Made by a program: the position numbers and the translations under genes. Of a DNA stretch of 64,000 nt, positions 59,346 through 64,000 are shown piece after piece (the stretch's first letter is position 1; the number at the start of each line of letters is the position of its first letter). Source of the DNA: Malaya genurostris (Eukaryota; Arthropoda; Insecta; Diptera; Culicidae); the NCBI RefSeq assembly GCF_030247185.1, contig NC_080570.1:128704650-128768649 (forward strand). Reading direction: 5' to 3'. The notes under the pieces are model-generated. The model saw only the letters and a list, made by a program, of their open reading frames with translations, did no database searches and had not been told where the DNA came from.

Positions 59346-60828
59346 GTGCCCGCTTGTGAGGAACTCTGGCAACCGTCAGAAGGCTGGCTACATTCCGGCT
59401 GCTGTCAAATTTGATATTCGTCAATCCCGCATTTACGTACAAAAAACGAATCTTGAGACGAGATAAATGAGATTGAAATATGGGTATGTTTGGTAGTGAG
59501 AAAGCAATGTTATTGGCAATAAATAACATTTTCCATGATTAGTATATATGCAGAGCAATAACTTGTTGCCTTTCATATGTCTCTTTTATTGAAAAAATAA
59601 AACCAAGACGCTTAAAATGTAGAACCGATTCAAAACGGTTCTGCCAATGTTGTATGTCAAGAATCCGACAAAAAAGAACCGTTTATAACCGCTAGGCGAA
59701 ATTCTATGCCGGAAACGGTTGTTGCATTGTTGCCAGACTTTTGCCGGAATTCTGGCAAAATTCCGGCAAAAATGGTTGGCAGACATAGTCTGGGGGAAAT
59801 CTGTCCGCCGCGTACAAGTGGGTGTTGGCCTCCCGTTGAACGATTGATTGCACTTTCATTGGATTCACGATCCAACGTATTAGACCAACACCCGGCGAAC
59901 GACCAAAATTAGGTTAAAGCCGTGTATAAATAAACGATATATATAAAAAAAATTAGACCAACGATGGACCACCGTTGAGCGTATTTTTTCTAAGAGGGTT
60001 TCGGTTAGACGATCACAAGTATTGTCAATATTCCTTGTATTGACAATAATATTGTCTCGTGTAAGGGCCGCTTATGGATTTTACAACAGTCGGGGTTGGA
60101 ACTGGGTTAGTTTTGGCTTCAAGTAAAATCGACCTAAGTTTCATTATTTGAACCTTTCATAGGACGACGCTTGAATTTTACACAGACTGATTTTAATTAT
60201 TTTAGAAAACTGTTATTTTTGCAGTACAGAGATAGAAAATGATTTTTCTCACACTAAAATTAACTTTTCGCATGAACAAAAGATGTAAATAATTTATAAA
60301 TAACTAGCAGACTCCTGCACACTTCGTAGCGCAATAGTATTAGATTAAATGTAAATAAATCAAAACTACTTTTATGAAATTTTAATGGTTATTAAAAAAA
60401 GACAGTGGTTCCCAAAAATCGCGGACTACAGGATGGGAATAGCTGCTCTATGATGAACTATATTTTTATAGATTCTCTAATTGACGTCATAAATTTCTAA
60501 CAATTACTAAATGAATATAATAAAATAACGATGTGTTCCACATCAAAAACTTTTCGCTTTTGAATTTGCTAGTCAAAATTGTTACCTCAATGACATTTGC
60601 TATTACCCTTTTAACTTTGAACTTTCTTTCTGCACCTGCTCCTGTAGTTTCTACTCTTGCTCCCCTTTGTTCTGTACCCGCAGGCGAACTTCGCACCGCT
60701 CAAAAATTATATTTGGTTGGAAATTATTTCGAGCATTCACAAAATGAGAATAATCAAACGACCTATGTTGGAGTCGGTTTCAGAAGAGCGTGATCATATT
60801 TGCTCGCGGTCAGTGAAATAGAATGGTA
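59346..60828. other. No recognisable gene
   Basis: Short motifs such as TTGCCGGAATTCTGGCAAAA (59741-59760) form small palindromes. AGGTTAAAGCCGTGTATAAA near 59914 resembles AGGTTAAAGCCAGCTCTGAA at 53156 and may be a LINE 3' tail. There is no supported coding frame. Confidence 0.35.
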
Positions 60829-61911
60829 CACGCAGAGAAATGGAGCTTGTTTAAAATAACAAATCGGTTAGTAGATTTTCAAATCCGATTCATGTTAATT
60901 TCAATCTAGAATATGATTGTTTTAAACCATTTTCTCCCTTCAACATCAACAAAGATCTCTGTTCAATGTGAATAAATATTTTGGTCTTGTCAAACGAAAA
61001 AAATAATTGTTCCAGCTGATTTTATTGTTGAAATAATTCATCAATGTATTGCGTATCAACAAGAGCAGAGTTGATTTTATTCGCAATATCTATGTTGATT
61101 CAAGTCTGCTTTATCTTTATGTTAAGAACAAAATTTATTCATTTTATCTGTTGTCTTATTTGTGTAATGATACAACAAAGTTTATTGTTCAAAAGAACCA
61201 TATCAGTCCTATTTCTTATAAACCAGAGTCGTTTTTTCAATCGTGAATGAACAGAAAAGTTATTTACGCGTTTCAAAAGTAAAATTTTACCTGCTTACAT
61301 ATTTTTCATCGGGCTTTTCATCAATCCAAGCGTAAGTATTGATAGTTAATAATATTAGAAACTACAATAACACGCTTTCTTAACAACATATATTTGATGC
61401 ATCTTCACCAGAAGGGCACCGGGAAAGGGTACCGAATCATTGAATACTATAAAAAGTAATATTGGATTGATTGTGGTATGTAGATAAATATTATAAATGT
61501 ATGGAATATAAATGTAATTGAAATTCCTTACAAATATATAAATTGAAGAAAAATGTACCAACAACAAGCCTTCAAATTATTTCGAAAGAAATCATTTTAC
61601 TTGTAAAAACAAAACAAAATGAATATTTTTTACAAACAAAAGCGTAAGTTGAAATACTAATCATTTCAAGTTGATATCTTATCATTTATTTCAACTGCCA
61701 AGTTTATAAATTCAAAACACTATAAATATTACCTTTATCCAAAATTAGTTCATTTTAAACTGATTTTGCAAGTTGACTTTACTATGAAATTGTTTGTCAA
61801 CAAATTGACAGGAACGCACAAGTAAAATATTTGTTGGTATTAACAAAATATTTATAGAAACAAACTAATCCACTGAGATTTAGTTACATTTACAATATTT
61901 TTCTCTGCGTG
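60829..61911. mobile_element. TA-flanked 1.08 kb element with CACGCAGAGAAA ends
   Basis: CACGCAGAGAAA at the left and TTTCTCTGCGTG at the right are inverted. TA lies at 60827-60828 and 61912-61913. The interior is AT-rich without transposase. Related sequence is at 7272-7700. Confidence 0.75.
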
Positions 61912-61913
61912 TA

Positions 61914-62645
61914 TAAGTTGTTTTATCACGCACAGGGGCCTGGGGCACCCTTATTTGTCATGTTCTGTCAAAACGAATCAACAATTGTTCTCAAGATCTC
62001 AGCAATTTTTCTAAATGGATTTCATGTTGACTGTGCACTACGAAGTAGCTTTGTGAGAAAAATATGCTCGAAGCGATGTTGAGAGAAAAATATGCCCAAG
62101 AACGACTCGAACGGGTTGATATAATTTGGATCGTGTCTGGGCCAATTAAAGACTTTTGCGCTCAAATGAACCTCAAATCTAATTACATTTCCCTCCATGC
62201 TCTCTCGCAAATGTGCAAAATGACTCTCGATGTGCCCGGGTGCCCGAAAAAGTTTTGATATTTTTGGTTACAAGTTTGACTACATCACATAAAATCCAAT
62301 AAAGCTACCGCTCGTTTGGCAGCCTTGCTGAGCCGATTTTATTTCTCTCTCATGTTTCGTTACTTTACCAGGAAACAAGAGCAGAACAAAATGGTGCCAC
62401 CATAGAAATCGACTTACCTTAACAAAAATAACATTCACTTCATTTTTATCGCGACAACATATATGTTTTTATGAACTAATCGCATCTAAATTAAATTATC
62501 TAGACAACGTGTAATTTATATGCAATATTTCTCGAAAACAGAAAATTATTGCATTTGATGTTCAGTGCTTCTAAATTTCATAAGATGTATACATAAATAA
62601 ATCATTGATGCATGATTCGTGTCGATATCCTTTACCTATAGTAAG
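61914..62645. other. No recognisable feature
   Basis: The flank of the retrotransposon structure. The short frame at 62064-62258 has no domain. No target duplication for the LTR structure can be tested because its other end is outside the window. Confidence 0.35.
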
Positions 62646-63824
62646 TGTTACGCAATCTGCGAACGCACCTCCGCTACCAACGAACCGCATACGGGACGCA
62701 CGACCACTATCACAAAGCGGGTTGGTAGAGAAACGTCAAAAGGAAAAAAAAAAAAAGGAAGAGAAAGAATCAGTGAATAGCTTATTTCTAAATTACTTCT
62801 GAAAATTTCTAAATTGTGAATTTGCTTAGTGCCTAGTTTAAAATTATATTAGTAAGAGGTAAAAATTAATTGCTTAGTGCCTAGTTTAAAATTGTATTAT
62901 TAAGAGGTAAAAATTAATTAGAAACCTAGATTAAAAATACTATTACTAACTAGTTTACAAACCTAACTTATCACAGGTCGGAGCATCACAGTTGGTGGTA
63001 TTAGCAACTAGTTATTGCAGTTATTAGTAATTTAACTACCGTACGATACCGCTTACCGGACAGAACGAAAATCACAAGTAGACAGTAAACGTGAGTGAAG
63101 AAAACATAATTGAATTATACACTAATTACAAATAATTGATGAGTTATTGTTCATTATATACCAACAGGAAAAATTTAGCATCATTCTACAATAAACCAAC
63201 ATTGTCAAACAAAGTTCGGCGTAGTCAATAAAGTAGTTTAAATTTTCGGAAATTCCGTCTTGTTGCCGTCTCGGGAACAGACGGAATGATGCTAAATTTT
63301 TCCTGTTGGTATATAATGAACAATAACTCATCAATTATTTGTAATTAGTGTATAATTCAATTATGTTTTCTTCACTCACGTTTACTGTCTACTTGTGATT
63401 TTCGTTCTGTCCGGTAAGCGGTATCGTACGGTAGTTAAATTACTAATAACTGCAATAACTAGTTGCTAATACCACCAACTGTGATGCTCCGACCTGTGAT
63501 AAGTTAGGTTTGTAAACTAGTTAGTAATAGTATTTTTAATCTAGGTTTCTAATTAATTTTTACCTCTTAATAATACAATTTTAAACTAGGCACTAAGCAA
63601 TTAATTTTTACCTCTTACTAATATAATTTTAAACTAGGCACTAAGCAAATTCACAATTTAGAAATTTTCAGAAGTAATTTAGAAATAAGCTATTCACTGA
63701 TTCTTTCTCTTCCTTTTTTTTTTTTTCCTTTTGACGTTTCTCTACCAACCCGCTTTGTGATAGTGGTCGTGCGTCCCGTATGCGGTTCGTTGGTAGCGGA
63801 GGTGCGTTCGCAGATTGCGTAACA
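62646..63824. repeat. Head-to-head BEL/Pao LTRs forming a perfect 541-bp-arm palindrome
   Basis: Left arm 62646-63186 and right arm 63284-63824 are inverted and, as far as I compared them, identical without indels, down to a 13-nt A/T homopolymer. Each outer end begins TGTTACGCAATCTGCG, an LTR-type TG start. The right arm directly follows a polypurine tract and pol of a minus-strand element. The 97-bp loop (63187-63283) contains AATAAA at 63190, favouring the left LTR as the complete one (62646-63279, ending CA). The right LTR would then be truncated at 63284. Confidence 0.9.
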
Positions 63825-64000
63825 TTCCCCCCCAGTACACAGGCTCGATGTCCCTGAGTACTTTCCGATGCGCCGACGTCCAGAACCGCAAGCTTGACCG
63901 CTGGACGTTCGTAGATGTTGAATCGCGTTTGTACTGTTGCACTACGTACTTGCCCGTTCCTTTTATTTACGTCTATCACCCGTCCCAATGGCCACGAGTT
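63668..64000 (-). CDS. C-terminal end of BEL/Pao pol, partial, running into the LTR
   Basis: The minus strand enters from beyond the window with NSWPLGRVIDVNKRNGQVRS and continues RFNIYERPAVKLAVL. The pattern W-PLGRV, about 10 residues, G-VRSA, then RP-VKLA is the C-terminal domain that follows the integrase core in BEL/Pao polyproteins. The frame stays open through the polypurine tract (GGN) into the LTR and stops at 63668, so the last ~52 codons are LTR-encoded. The protease, reverse transcriptase, RNase H and integrase core would lie beyond 64000. Confidence 0.8.
   Translation of the reverse strand, partial: NSWPLGRVIDVNKRNGQVRSATVQTRFNIYERPAVKLAVLDVGASESTQGHRACVLGGNVTQSANAPPLPTNRIRDARPLSQSGLVEKRQKEKKKKEEKESVNSLFLNYF
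63825..63833 (-). other. Polypurine tract of the BEL/Pao element
   Basis: On the minus strand GGGGGGGAA immediately precedes the LTR start TGTTACGC. This is the expected site for plus-strand DNA priming and fixes the LTR boundary at 63824. Confidence 0.8.

Overview
The window looks like AT-rich, repeat-saturated chromosome from a dipteran insect, most likely a culicid mosquito. That assignment is an inference. It rests on the mix of transposons (an irritans/Himar-like mariner, DD37D, DD37E and DD41D mariner relatives, many hAT and PIF/Harbinger-like MITEs, a BEL/Pao retrotransposon), on a dispersed repeat of a type I associate with mosquito genomes, and on the low gene density typical of a large genome. 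The only host protein-coding sequence I can defend is one exon on the minus strand (45120-45440). It encodes a 107-residue N-terminus resembling the BCR/ABR (Drosophila RhoGAP1A-type) oligomerisation coiled coil and ends at a consensus splice donor. Most other long open frames are shadows or transposon relics.

Layout. 1-2700: relatively GC-rich, repeat-poor DNA with no recognisable gene. 2.7-12 kb: DD37E relic, irritans-type mariner copy 1, a dispersed repeat carrying a Harbinger-like MITE, a tRNA-like repeat, and a DD41D relic split by that repeat, which is itself split by a MITE. 12-24.6 kb: a series of MITEs and hAT-type elements with clear 8-bp target duplications, a fold-back DD37D element (18362-19302), and a 2.6 kb hAT-type element with CCCGTACCCGA-rich ends (19837-22444). 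24.7-31.5 kb: three tandem copies of a 1523-bp unit that captured the left end of another hAT-like element, whose body holds an intact DD37D mariner with an uninterrupted 344-residue transposase. 31.5-45 kb: repeats, MITEs and microsatellites. 45.1-46.8 kb: the BCR-like exon and its upstream DNA. 46.8-62.6 kb: hairpin MITEs, mariner copy 2 with a paralogous empty site at 15.5 kb, a fold-back DD41D element, and TA-flanked elements. 62.6-64 kb: a perfect head-to-head inverted pair of BEL/Pao LTRs with 541-bp arms, followed by the PPT and the pol C-terminus of a minus-strand element running off the window.

The mobile elements give a readable relative history. Several insertions are nested, and paralogous empty sites are present in the same window. 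Two unrelated transposon families (DD37D and DD41D) independently show the same rearrangement: the 5' half of the transposase has been replaced by an inverted copy of the element's own 3' end. I found no rRNA, genuine tRNA gene or CRISPR array. Family names come from recognising motifs by eye; no database was searched.
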